Shown piece by piece: positions 1-8,834 of a DNA stretch of 10,976 nt; within the stretch, counting starts at the first letter, position 1; each line of letters begins with the position of its first letter. The position numbers were made by a program, and so were the translations under genes. Under the pieces are notes generated by a model that saw only the letters and a program-made list of their open reading frames with translations, was not told the origin of the DNA and ran no database searches. The stretch comes from Isotricha intestinalis (lineage: Eukaryota > Ciliophora > Litostomatea > Vestibuliferida > Isotrichidae), in assembly GCA_023807065.1 (NCBI GenBank), contig JAJJLU010004632.1:1-10976 (forward strand), read 5' to 3'.

Positions 1-16
1 CTTCATCTTTAGGTTT

Positions 17-51
17 CTTTTGTTTTTTCATACTCTTGTCATATCACTTAC
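17..51 (-). other. Candidate short spliceosomal intron (GTAAGT...AAG)
   Basis: On the minus strand the open frame reads ...Y-G-K-L and then hits GTAAGT, the consensus 5' splice site, at position 51. The next good acceptor, AAAAG, ends at position 17, giving a 35-nt phase-0 intron. Reading on after it gives K-P-K-D-E, the same style as the preceding KPKDKKK, in a frame different from the unspliced one. Unspliced, the frame adds V-S-D-M-T-R-V and stops at TGA (28-30). An earlier AG, ending at position 35, would make a 17-nt intron in the same final frame, so the acceptor is ambiguous. Either length is very short, as in some protists. Confidence 0.5.
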
Positions 52-2358
52 TAATTTACCATATTTTTTCTTATCTTTTGGTTTTTCTTCTTCTGGTTTT
101 TCTTCTTCTGGTTCTTCTTCTTCTTTCTTTGGTTCATCTTTCTTCTTTTTTTTTTTTAATATATCTTCGTTTTCAATTTTTTCAAATTCTTTTTCTTTTT
201 GTGATACTTTTTGTTCTTCTTTCTCATTTAATTTTTGATTTTTTGTTTCCTCTAAATCTTTTTTATTTTCTTTTTCTTGTTCATCCTTCAATATAGCTTC
301 TTTTTCTTTTTCTTTTTCCTTTTCTTTTTCTTTTTCTTTTTGTTCTTCTTTTTTTTCTTCTTTTTTATTATCTTCATTTTCTTCTTTATTTATTGTAATA
401 TCTTCTTTTTTCTTTATTTTTTTCTTTTTTTTTTTGGGTTTTTCTCCTTTTGTTTCATTTACTTTCTCTTCTATTTCTTTAATTTCTTCTTTTATTGGTG
501 TTTTTTCTTTTTCTTCTTCTTCTTTTCCTTTTAATTTCTCTGTTTTTTTATTTTCTGTTGCATTTATATTTTCATTTAAATCTCCTTCAGTTGGCTTAGT
601 TTCTTTAGTTGAAATATCTTCAGTATGTGATTTTTTTTTACTTCTTAATTTCTTTGGTTCTTCTGTTGGTTTGGTTTCAATTTCCAAATTTTTTTCTTCT
701 CCCTCTTTAATTTTTTTCTTTTTTTTTAATTTCTTTTTTGGTTTATTTAATCCTTGAATTAAATCATTAATCGTGAATTTTATATCTTTTCCTTCTAAAT
801 TTTTTAATTTAATAGATGTTTTTTTAGATTTTGCTTTTTTAATTTTTTTAATCAATGACTTTTTTGGGACAATAATTTCATTCTCAACAATAATAATAAT
901 TAAATATTCAATATTATCATCTGGTTTTATACTTTCACAATCTTTTTTAAAAATTTCTTCTTCTTTTCCTGTCACTTTATTTATTGTAGTGATTGAATTT
1001 CCACTTTCTATAATTGAATTATAAATAATTATAGGAATTACTCTTCCTTCATTTATTTGAATTAAAGTTTTTTCATCCACACACAATTTTTTAATTAAAT
1101 CATCTGCATCAAAATCAAATAAAAGATTGAGTTCTTTTATTTGTGTTTCTGGGGAATAAACGTAAAAAATACAAGTATATAAATTAATTATATATTTATT
1201 TCCTGTATAAATATTGTTTGTTTCCATTTTTATATTTGGAGAAGTCATTAATTCAATATTTTCTTTAATAAAATTCATTTTAATAGGAATTTTTGTATTT
1301 TCTGTCTCTTCTATTATTATAAGAATTTCGTATTGAATTTCATTGTTAAAATCTTTTGGAATATCATTTTTATTTAATAATACTTTTTGTCCTTGAAAAT
1401 CTTTAATTTCTATTATATCTGTTGTGAACTCCATAATATTAGTAATAATGAATTCAATTATAATTCTTGAAACTACAATAGAATTTCCATCTTTATCTTT
1501 TATAAGAATGAAATAATTTTTTGGTTCAGAAATATATTCTAAAATATATTTTTTTCTCAAAGAAATATCATCTTTTCTAGAAACTTCTTTTTTATCACTT
1601 AAACTATCTTTGTCAGAAAACATATTTAGGTAATATTCTAAACCATCTAAATTTTTTTTTGGAAGCTTTTTACTAATATCATCACCTTGTTTTATAATAT
1701 ATATTTTATTTTTCAATTTATTTTTAATTTGTTGAAATTTCGAAAGTAATTTAGATTTTGCCAATAATCTCTGTAAATTTGGTTTATTATTATAATCTTC
1801 AAATTTATCTGAAGTAATTACAATTGAAATAAATTCCATTGCATCAAGTTTTTGAATTTCCATAAGTTGAAGAATTTTAAAAAATGAAACATTAGAAATA
1901 TCAACACTATCACTTCCTTCATTACATTCAACATTATAAATTAGAGTTTGATCAAGTAATTGTTCATATTTATGGGCATCTTGCATAAAATCTTCTTCTG
2001 AATTATATTGTTTGGTCTCACTTTCAGCAGTGATATTAATCTTCAAATACATCATAATATTATCCCAAGGCTTTCTCAGAAGTTCTAAAATTTTCATAAT
2101 ATGTTTTTGTTCTAGCTTAATCATGCTTCTAGAACCTTTTTCATAAGTTGTGATGGTATATATTGGAGATGAATCAAATAGTTTTTGATGTGGTGTGTCT
2201 ATAACATAATGCACCACTGGGACATTAAAGTCCCCATCCATAGTATTTGTTCTAGATGAACTTGGAGTTGAGACACCAACACTCTCAACCCCTTGTTCTG
2301 AAGAAATAGAAGTAACTGGTTTAATATTCGCTTCTGATTGATTTTTCTTTTTCTTCAT
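28..2358 (-). CDS. Large modular protein with a Lys/Glu-rich tail, function unknown (probably continues past the left edge)
   Basis: A 776-codon open frame with the standard code. I do not recognise the family. Residues 1-45 are a Ser/Thr-rich leader without a signal peptide. Residues about 50-535 look folded, with short aromatic/Ile-rich strands. A recurring unit (Tyr, hydrophobic run, acidic/Gly turn, hydrophobic strand, Lys, Ile-rich helix) is seen near 66-93, 219-244, 282-308, 343-369 and 484-508. The units at 282 and 484 also share a second half of the form I-x-[IL]-K-[DN]-x-x-G-[QK] followed by N-D (about 316-333 and 515-533). Residues 537-765 are low complexity: Lys runs, KE repeats and EEEKP repeats. 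There are no membrane segments. The tail suggests a charged, disordered region that binds other proteins or nucleic acid, which is inference. The last seven residues and the TGA stop are probably intron sequence: removing a GT-AG intron at 17-51 restores a KPKDE-type reading through the window edge, so the gene is likely partial. Confidence 0.8.
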   Translation of the reverse strand: MKKKKNQSEANIKPVTSISSEQGVESVGVSTPSSSRTNTMDGDFNVPVVHYVIDTPHQKLFDSSPIYTITTYEKGSRSMIKLEQKHIMKILELLRKPWDNIMMYLKINITAESETKQYNSEEDFMQDAHKYEQLLDQTLIYNVECNEGSDSVDISNVSFFKILQLMEIQKLDAMEFISIVITSDKFEDYNNKPNLQRLLAKSKLLSKFQQIKNKLKNKIYIIKQGDDISKKLPKKNLDGLEYYLNMFSDKDSLSDKKEVSRKDDISLRKKYILEYISEPKNYFILIKDKDGNSIVVSRIIIEFIITNIMEFTTDIIEIKDFQGQKVLLNKNDIPKDFNNEIQYEILIIIEETENTKIPIKMNFIKENIELMTSPNIKMETNNIYTGNKYIINLYTCIFYVYSPETQIKELNLLFDFDADDLIKKLCVDEKTLIQINEGRVIPIIIYNSIIESGNSITTINKVTGKEEEIFKKDCESIKPDDNIEYLIIIIVENEIIVPKKSLIKKIKKAKSKKTSIKLKNLEGKDIKFTINDLIQGLNKPKKKLKKKKKIKEGEEKNLEIETKPTEEPKKLRSKKKSHTEDISTKETKPTEGDLNENINATENKKTEKLKGKEEEEKEKTPIKEEIKEIEEKVNETKGEKPKKKKKKIKKKEDITINKEENEDNKKEEKKEEQKEKEKEKEKEKEKEAILKDEQEKENKKDLEETKNQKLNEKEEQKVSQKEKEFEKIENEDILKKKKKKDEPKKEEEEPEEEKPEEEKPKDKKKYGKLVSDMTRV
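80..124. repeat. Three tandem 15-bp units inside the Lys/Glu tail
   Basis: The unit GGTTTTTCTTCTTCT occurs at 80-94, 95-109 and 110-124, the last with a single T-to-C change at 114. On the coding (minus) strand it encodes the EEEKP-type repeats near residues 745-760. It is in frame, so gain or loss of a unit would only change the tail length. Confidence 0.85.
300..341. repeat. Hexanucleotide microsatellite (CTTTTT)7 coding for Lys-Glu repeats
   Basis: Seven consecutive CTTTTT units, with C at 300, 306, 312, 318, 324, 330 and 336 and one extra T-to-C change at 319. On the minus strand this reads as alternating Lys and Glu near residues 673-687 of the large protein. The six-base period keeps the frame, so length variation between strains would be tolerated. 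Confidence 0.85.
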
Positions 2359-2745
2359 TTATTTTTATAATATTTTATGATTTATTTACAATTTATAGTA
2401 TTTAAAATCTTTTATTAGAATATCTTTAGGACAATGAAAAATTATGATGTTATAAGATTGAACATTAAAAAAATAATTTTTTTTTTTTAATACTAATTAA
2501 ATTATTATTTATTGATTGATAACATAATAAATATAGAATTCTAATTTCAAAAATAATAAAAAAACTTAAATCAACAATTATTCATATTTTATTTAATAAA
2601 ATATAATTTAATTTACAATTAATTCAAAATATCAAGGGGTTTTTTGAAGTAAAATATATAGCAATTATATTCCATATTTTTCTTAATTATTTATTGTTGA
2701 TATCAATATTTTTAATATATAATATATATTTTTTTTTAAATAAAT
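2359..2745. promoter_or_regulatory. Divergent intergenic region, presumed shared promoter
   Basis: These 387 bp separate two genes that start in opposite directions (ATG at 2358 on the minus strand, ATG at 2746 on the plus strand), so they must hold both 5' untranslated regions and both promoters. The stretch is nearly all A and T with T and A runs, for example around 2475-2490 and 2729-2738. TATA-like strings are everywhere, so no individual element can be picked out. Confidence 0.4.
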
Positions 2746-3084
2746 ATGAAGTTTTATTTTTTAATTTTAATTACAATTTTCATTAATAAGATCACTTTCA
2801 TTTATTGTGATTGCAACTATATTACTATAGGAGCAAATACAGATAAATGTGCTGTTATTGACAAAGAAGATAAAACAAAAAGTTGTTGTTATGTTAAGAT
2901 TAAAAAAAATGATTATACCATAACTTACTGTACTGAAATTAAAAATACTAAAGAATCGATAAGAGCATATAGAGACAATTTCAAAGCTGAACATGATTTA
3001 AGTTCAATTACTGTTAAATGCAATTCTTTTTTATTAAAATATAATTTGATATTTTTTACCTTTTCTATTTTTATTTTATTCTAA
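2746..3084 (+). CDS. Small secreted cysteine-rich protein with GPI-anchor-like tail
   Basis: A 112-residue protein with the layout of a GPI-anchored surface protein. Residues 1-21 form a signal peptide (Lys at 2, then a hydrophobic run to FIYC). The mature part is about 70-75 residues with cysteines at 23, 35, 47, 48, 62 and 92, an even number that could form three disulfides. A tandem Cys-Cys-Tyr-Val (47-50) is the most distinctive motif. After Cys92-Asn-Ser the chain ends in a hydrophobic stretch (about 100-112) with no charged residue behind it, as expected for a GPI attachment signal with the modified residue near 93-94. The ATG is the first in frame after an A/T-only leader. Short proteins with signal, CCY and hydrophobic tail occur in protists, but I cannot name a family or function. 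It is likely exposed at the cell surface or in a secretory compartment. It is the only intact plus-strand gene here. Confidence 0.72.
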   Translation: MKFYFLILITIFINKITFIYCDCNYITIGANTDKCAVIDKEDKTKSCCYVKIKKNDYTITYCTEIKNTKESIRAYRDNFKAEHDLSSITVKCNSFLLKYNLIFFTFSIFILF

Positions 3085-5066
3085 ACTTTATAATATTTTT
3101 ATTTTTGAAATATATGATTTTTTCATATATTAAATTCTTTTTATAATTCCTGTTTATCTCTTTATTCCGATTGATTTATTATCATTTTTATTTAAATTAA
3201 CGTTAAATCAAATATCAGACATTATTTCAAAAATTTATTTTTAAATTCAATCCAAAATTAGTATTTTTTTTTCAAATCAACTGATTTCTTTATTTCAATT
3301 AATGATTTTAAAATAAAATATATTTATTTGGTTAATAAAACATTTATTTGAATTAGACCATGAAATATTTATCAATCGAAAACTAAATTTAAATTAATGA
3401 AAAATCTTATTTAAATTATTCAATAAATATCAAAAAAATAGATAACAAATTAAAATTATCCTGAAACATTTGAGTTATTCGTCTGAGAAATTTTTACTTT
3501 TTGGAATACTCTAAATAATGATATATAACATAATAAAGATTTTTTTATTATATTAATTAATTATAAATATTTCTTTTTTAAAATTTATCAAAACAAATTG
3601 ATTCAAATATTCTTCAATTTTTTCAAATTTAATTATATACAAACCCATGGGATTAACCCAATCCAAAACCCAATATTATAATAAAATATTTATTAAACAA
3701 ATGATAAACAATATTAAGGGATTTTAGTGTTTTAATAGTATAAATAACAGAAAAATATAATAAAGTTTTTATAATCAATTATATGATGATTAAATAAAAT
3801 TTGATTTTTTTAAAATTTTAATAATACTTTTCAATATAATCATCTTTTTCAGCATTTTTGATTATTATTGATAACTTTAACACAGATGAATTTAATTTGA
3901 ATATAGGAAAATATATATATTCTTTATTTGTTTAAATTTTCTACAATATTATTTTTGAAAAATAAAACATTATAAGTTTCATTAAGATTATTTACTAAAT
4001 ATCACCAATATATTTATTTATTTTTTTTCTTAAATAAATATTATCAAAAAATTTAAAAAATCAAACCCTTTCTTTTTTAATAACCTAATGTGATACAATT
4101 GAAATTTCTAAAAAATAGAATTATATTGGATAAAATAATACAATATAAATTAAGTAATTTTAATTATTTTAATATTTTTTTAATAGATTTAAGGAATTGT
4201 CAATGGTGAATGCTTTTTAAAAAAATTACAATAATTTTAGGAATTAAATTCTTTATATAATATATCAAATAAAAATGGCTAATTTTTAATTCATAAATTA
4301 GGGATTAAGGTTAAATGTGATAAATTATTTTTTAATTCATTAATGTAAAGGATTTAAATTAATCATAAAAATTATTTGACTAATTATTACTTCAAATAAT
4401 AAATTTATATCTTTCCTTAAATAGCTATAAATGAAAAACTACGAATGTCTTATAATATATGAAGTAATTTTTATAATTTTTATTTCCATTCATAAAGTAT
4501 ATTTAATTGATTAGATTTATTTTATAAATTAGAAATTTCTTTTTTTGATACTTCAATATTTCCAAAAAAGAGTTATTTATATAAAAAATCTGTTTTTTAC
4601 ATATATTAATTTAATACAAAGATAAGTAATTAATTATTTTGATTAGTTGTTAGTTTTATGTGAAATCCCTAAAACAAAGTTATTTGTTTCAGTGTTATTT
4701 TAAACAAACATTTTATAGATTGAAAAAATTAATTTTATTTTTTTAAAATCAAAGGGGAAATAGGTAATATATAATTAAAATATGATATTTATTAATAAAA
4801 TTGTAAATTAATTCTGAATATTATATTCAATAAACTTTAAATTTCTTTTTTACATAAATTTATTCAAAAAATAATAAATTCTTGGTTCTTAAGTTAAATA
4901 TATTTTTTTGTGGAAAAACAAAATAAAATTAATATTATAAAATAAATTTATAAGTAAAAAGAAATTAACCTATTTTATTAGTTGGTAAATATTTTAAAGA
5001 TATATTTTTTTGGTAATATTTACATCACGAATATATTAGAATTAAATTTAAAAATATTTATAATTT
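3085..5066. other. AT-rich intergenic region, no gene seen
   Basis: About 2 kb of nearly pure A/T sequence, with stops in all frames at short intervals. No tRNA-like TTCGA arm, tandem array or long terminal repeat could be found by eye. A small patch at about 3643-3672 is richer in C and contains the palindrome CCCATGGG followed by CCCA repeats, but it has no recognisable function. A 7-bp hairpin (AAACAAA / TTTGTTT, 4-nt loop) sits at 4672-4689 and is within chance expectation. Confidence 0.5.
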
Positions 5067-5850
5067 ATGAATCAAAAAAATAATTCCCAAAAAGAAATGA
5101 AAAAAGATAAAAATTGTACAAATAAAAATAAAAATATATCAAAATATTATAAGCATAAATATATTTAATCAAGAATCAAATATCCCAGAAAACAAAAAAA
5201 GCTGAATCATTTAGGAAAGTTAAAGCAGATAATTTTTTTGCTTTTCAAACAATAACAAATAATAATTATATGGTTAATAACATTATAGAATCAAAGAAAA
5301 TATTTTTGATTATTGTGTTTAACAAATTGAAAAATTTAAATAAGAATAATTAGATTATTATATATTCAAGTGTAAACGATAATTCATAAAATGAAGAATT
5401 TTTAAAAAAAGAAAAATTTATACTACGGATTGCAATTATTTTTCATCTGAAATTCTAAATTTACATATAAGGTAAAATGAAAATTATTATACTGATGATG
5501 CTCATATCAAAAGATACAAGTTTAAAGTTAATATCTCAATATTTACAACAATATCTAAATTTATTTATTAATGATAAAATATCCAATTTACAATATTTTC
5601 AAGTCATTCTCCAACTAAACTAAAGACATATTATATATGTATTGGGATTTAAAACTAATAAATGATTCAATAGAGAAAACAAAGATTCCTTATCATGAAT
5701 AAAAAATAAAAAGAATCATCATAATGGGTTATTTTCGAAAAAAGAGACAAAAGTATTAGTCAACAAAAAAAAGAATGAAGTTAAAGAGGAAAAGAAATTA
5801 TTATTCTTTGGTTAATTCAAGCATATATAATAGTATTATTCTTTATTATT
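5067..5850 (+). pseudogene. Probable decayed coding region, family not recognised
   Basis: This stretch differs from the spacer to its left: the plus strand is purine-rich, with G and C at coding-like levels. Gene-like reading moves between frames. ATG at 5067 opens 33 Lys/Asn-rich codons to TAA at 5166. A second frame is open from 5159 to 5350, including A-E-S-F-R-K-V-K-A-D and Y-M-V-N-N-I-I-E. A third runs 5395-5652 (Y-T-T-D-C-N-Y-F and D-D-A-H-I-K-R-Y-K-F-K-V), interrupted at 5473 and 5569. A fourth runs 5640-5849 (W-D-L-K-L-I-N-D-S-I-E-K-T), interrupted at 5700 and 5757. Frameshifts plus TAA/TAG stops, several of which could come from CAA/CAG by C-to-T change, fit an inactivated gene or transposon remnant. 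Chance cannot be excluded at this base composition, and no splice-site pattern removes the stops. Confidence 0.35.
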
Positions 5851-6047
5851 AATTGGTTTTGGATGAAAGTTTAAAAAATATCCAAAAAATAATACAAAAT
5901 ATTCAATCATAAATCATTCAAAAAAAAAAATAAGATGCTATATGGGAGAGATCAACTTGAAAAATTGTGTTTGAAAAAAATTCTATGAATTAAAGATTAT
6001 AATTTAACTTCATACAAATTTTATTAAAAAAAAATTTTTAATCATAA

Positions 6048-8342
6048 CTATTCAAAAGGTTCAATATTTATAATAGATTCTTCAAGAAAATTTTCTTTTT
6101 TTCCATGACAATAATAATGAATTTCATCTCCTTGATAATAAAAGAAAATATGATTAATCGGTAAAATTCCATTAAATAATCCCCAAGTGGCATCAATTCC
6201 AATCCATTTACCATTATTATTTATAATACTCCAAGAATGAGAAGTAGGAATTAATTTATTAACTTCTTGTTTTAGATTAAAACCGTTAACATATATGGCT
6301 GGAATTCCAATGGAATTTAAAAGAGCATTATATAAAATAGTAAAATGTTGGCAAACTCCTTCTTTATTTTCTAAAATTTCGATAGCTTTTAATTTCTTTT
6401 CTTTTAAACTTATTTTATATTTTATATTATTATATACCCATTTTCCAATTTTTATATAAATAGGATCATCAGATTTATCATCTTCAATAATTGTTATTGC
6501 TGTTGTACTTAGTTTTATTTGATTTTCTTCTTCATCTTTTGGTATTATAATTTCTTTTGAACATTCCCATTCTAGGTTCGAAAAATTTTCTAAAACAATG
6601 TCAAAAATTAAAAATCCGTATGATGAATCTACATTATTATATTTTGAATCAATTTTGTCTCCTTTTGAAATTAAATTTTTTCCGTCAATTTTATCAATTG
6701 AATTATTTCTTATATTATAACTTAAAATTTTATTGTTACCTCCTTTACAAAATTGTGGTGTAATTATATGAACATTCTTAATTCCAGATTCATTAAAAAA
6801 ATTAATTTTTCTCATGATTTTCCATTTGAACTTTTTAAGAGTAATACTTATTAATGTGGTTATCCCTTGAAAAGGAACTACTCCTTCCCATATATATTTT
6901 CCTTTTCCTTTATCTTTCAAAAAATTATTTTCAATTTTACATACAACTAAATCTTCTGAAATTATTAATGTATAATATGCTTTTCTTCCATATAAAATTC
7001 CAGGTAATCCAATTAAAATTTTATTATAATATTTTTTAAAATTGATAGGAATTTCTTTATAAATAATTCTAATAGGTAATGTTTCCTCATTAGATAATTT
7101 AAAATTAAAAATTAATCTATGTGATGAAAAATTTGGCTTTATTTCTTTATGATTCATTTCTACTTTAATGATTTCAATATTATAATTTAAATTAAACAAA
7201 TAAGTATATGTTGAATAAAATTGATTTTTACATCCAACTGCTTTTAAAACAAAATCAACCTCAATTAATTTGATCCCATTTGATTGAATTGTGCAAGTTT
7301 CTTTCCAATTTAATTTTAATAATTGAGGTTCAAAAAATTCATTTGCATCTATTACTTCATTTTCAAATTTACTTTCTTCTATATTAGAACTATTGTTAAT
7401 TATATTTTCTTTTCTATTATTTTCATTAAAATTATCTGTTATATTATTTTCTTTTAATAATTGACTTCTTTTATATAATTGTTGTGTAATAGAATTTTTA
7501 ATTTTTTGTGGAGTTTGAGTAATTTCTTCTTTTGTATTATTATTACTTTCAAGAAATTTTTGAATTTTTTGATTTATTTCTTTTAAAGTTTTTTCAAAAT
7601 CATTTTGTAATTGTTCAATTTCATTTCCAGTTGAAAAAAATTCATTACTTATTTTTCCATATTCAATGTTTTGATCCTTGATTTGAGATAATATTTTTTC
7701 AAATTCAATTTGATTTTTTTTATCTTTTAACTCATTTTTTTTTAATGCTTTAAAATTTAATTGTATTTTATCTTGTAGTTCTTCTATTTTATTTTTTACT
7801 TTTTCATTTACATAATTTAGTTTATCTCTTATTGTTATGATAATATCATCTAAACTTAATATTCGATTTTTTTCTATTTCAAAATTAAATTGAATATATT
7901 TTGTTTCAACTTGTTTTTGTTCATATAAAATATTAAATATATCATTTATATTCATTTTTGAATTGTTTAAATCATATTGTCTTTTTATTTGAGATTTTAC
8001 TTTTTCATAAATTATATCATTATTTTTTTTTATTTTTGAAAATGATGATTCTATTGATTGTTTTTCTGAATTTAATTTATCTATTATTATTTGATTTTCA
8101 TCAGAAGAATTACTTGAGATTGACAATTTAATATTTTTATTGTCTTCTAAACTTTTTTCTTGTTCTTCTCTTTTTTGATTCTCTATGTCATTCTTCATAA
8201 ATTTTTTTAAGATGTTTATTTCACTTTTTAAAATATTTATTTCATTTCTTAAATATAATACATCATTTAAAATTTTTGTAAGAGTTTCTTTGATTTCATT
8301 ATTCTCAATATTTTCTACAAAAAACTTATTTTTATTATTCAT
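6048..8342 (-). CDS. Coiled-coil protein with C-terminal transglutaminase-like domain
   Basis: A 764-residue protein, apparently complete, with no signal peptide or membrane segment, so probably cytosolic. Residues about 10-300 are heptad-rich coiled coil (Glu/Lys/Ile/Leu/Asn), suggesting oligomerisation or a scaffold. Residues 300-335 are an Asn-rich linker. Residues about 335-595 are a beta-rich middle part with few charged runs. Residues about 605-764 are a transglutaminase-core fold: helix K-I-G-K-W-V-Y-N-N-I-K-Y, then E-G-V-C-Q-H-F with nucleophile Cys664, the helix Y-N-A-L-L-N-S-I-G-I-P-A, S-H-S-W with His702, and I-G-I-D-A-T-W with Asp717. All three catalytic positions are present. Members of this superfamily are transglutaminases, cysteine proteases or peptide N-glycanases, so the actual reaction (crosslinking, peptide cleavage or deglycosylation) is open. 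The stop is TAG. An exact inverted copy of the codons for about residues 121-142 lies at the right edge of the window. Confidence 0.88.
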   Translation of the reverse strand: MNNKNKFFVENIENNEIKETLTKILNDVLYLRNEINILKSEINILKKFMKNDIENQKREEQEKSLEDNKNIKLSISSNSSDENQIIIDKLNSEKQSIESSFSKIKKNNDIIYEKVKSQIKRQYDLNNSKMNINDIFNILYEQKQVETKYIQFNFEIEKNRILSLDDIIITIRDKLNYVNEKVKNKIEELQDKIQLNFKALKKNELKDKKNQIEFEKILSQIKDQNIEYGKISNEFFSTGNEIEQLQNDFEKTLKEINQKIQKFLESNNNTKEEITQTPQKIKNSITQQLYKRSQLLKENNITDNFNENNRKENIINNSSNIEESKFENEVIDANEFFEPQLLKLNWKETCTIQSNGIKLIEVDFVLKAVGCKNQFYSTYTYLFNLNYNIEIIKVEMNHKEIKPNFSSHRLIFNFKLSNEETLPIRIIYKEIPINFKKYYNKILIGLPGILYGRKAYYTLIISEDLVVCKIENNFLKDKGKGKYIWEGVVPFQGITTLISITLKKFKWKIMRKINFFNESGIKNVHIITPQFCKGGNNKILSYNIRNNSIDKIDGKNLISKGDKIDSKYNNVDSSYGFLIFDIVLENFSNLEWECSKEIIIPKDEEENQIKLSTTAITIIEDDKSDDPIYIKIGKWVYNNIKYKISLKEKKLKAIEILENKEGVCQHFTILYNALLNSIGIPAIYVNGFNLKQEVNKLIPTSHSWSIINNNGKWIGIDATWGLFNGILPINHIFFYYQGDEIHYYCHGKKENFLEESIINIEPFE

Positions 8343-8834
8343 TTTATTTTTATTAAAATTTTTAATTTAATTTCTTTTTTAATTAAATATTTTCTCTTTA
8401 TTTGTTCCTTGTTTTTGATAAAGTTAAATTCAGTGTTTGATTTATTTTTTTTTTTAAAATATTAAATTATATAATAATATTACTTAATATCTTAAAACAA
8501 TTTTGAATAAATTCTAAAGACTCTTTTAATCTTTTCTTTTTTATCTTTTTCTTTCTTTATTAATCCCTTAAAAAAGACTTTTAATATAATTAATTTTAAT
8601 AAAATAATATTCTTCTTTTTGGGTTTATCTAATTTTATTATTAATTTTTTGATTTATTTATTTAATTGAAATAGAAATAATAGTTCTGTCTTATAAAGAT
8701 TTTTTACATTGATTTTGATTTTTTTTAAATTAAATTAATAATCATATATAAATAAATAAGCTTTGGAATTAAATAATATATTTTATAAAAAAAATGATTC
8801 ATTTTTCAAATATTATAAATAGTCAATTAATTAT
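8343..8834. other. Intergenic region between two same-direction genes
   Basis: These 492 bp hold the 3' end of the J-domain gene and the 5' leader and promoter of the transglutaminase-like gene. On the minus strand the 120 bases before the transglutaminase ATG are A-rich, as in many untranslated leaders of AT-rich protists. A Lys-rich minus-strand frame of about 30 codons with no ATG lies at roughly 8492-8590. It is too short to call. No RNA gene or repeat is seen. Confidence 0.45.

Noticed and set aside
20..1024. Several plus-strand Phe/Ser-rich open frames opposite the large minus-strand gene
   Set aside because: They are antisense readings of the Lys/Glu low-complexity tail (poly-T becomes Phe) and have no independent coding signs.
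2767..2994. Minus-strand 75-codon open frame overlapping the small secreted protein
   Set aside because: It lies antisense to a gene with a convincing signal peptide, cysteines and tail, and shows no motif of its own.
3643..3672. C-richer patch with CCCATGGG and CCCA repeats as a possible regulatory site or RNA
   Set aside because: No stable longer fold, no matching second copy found, and no gene start nearby.
3085..5066. Search for tRNA genes, transposon terminal repeats or CRISPR-like arrays
   Set aside because: No T-arm-like sequence, no long direct or inverted repeats and no regularly spaced repeats were visible. Only short A/T hairpins of chance quality occur.
8492..8590. Lys-rich minus-strand frame of about 30 codons in the spacer
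   Set aside because: It has no ATG, is very short, and A-rich leaders give Lys-rich frames by composition alone.
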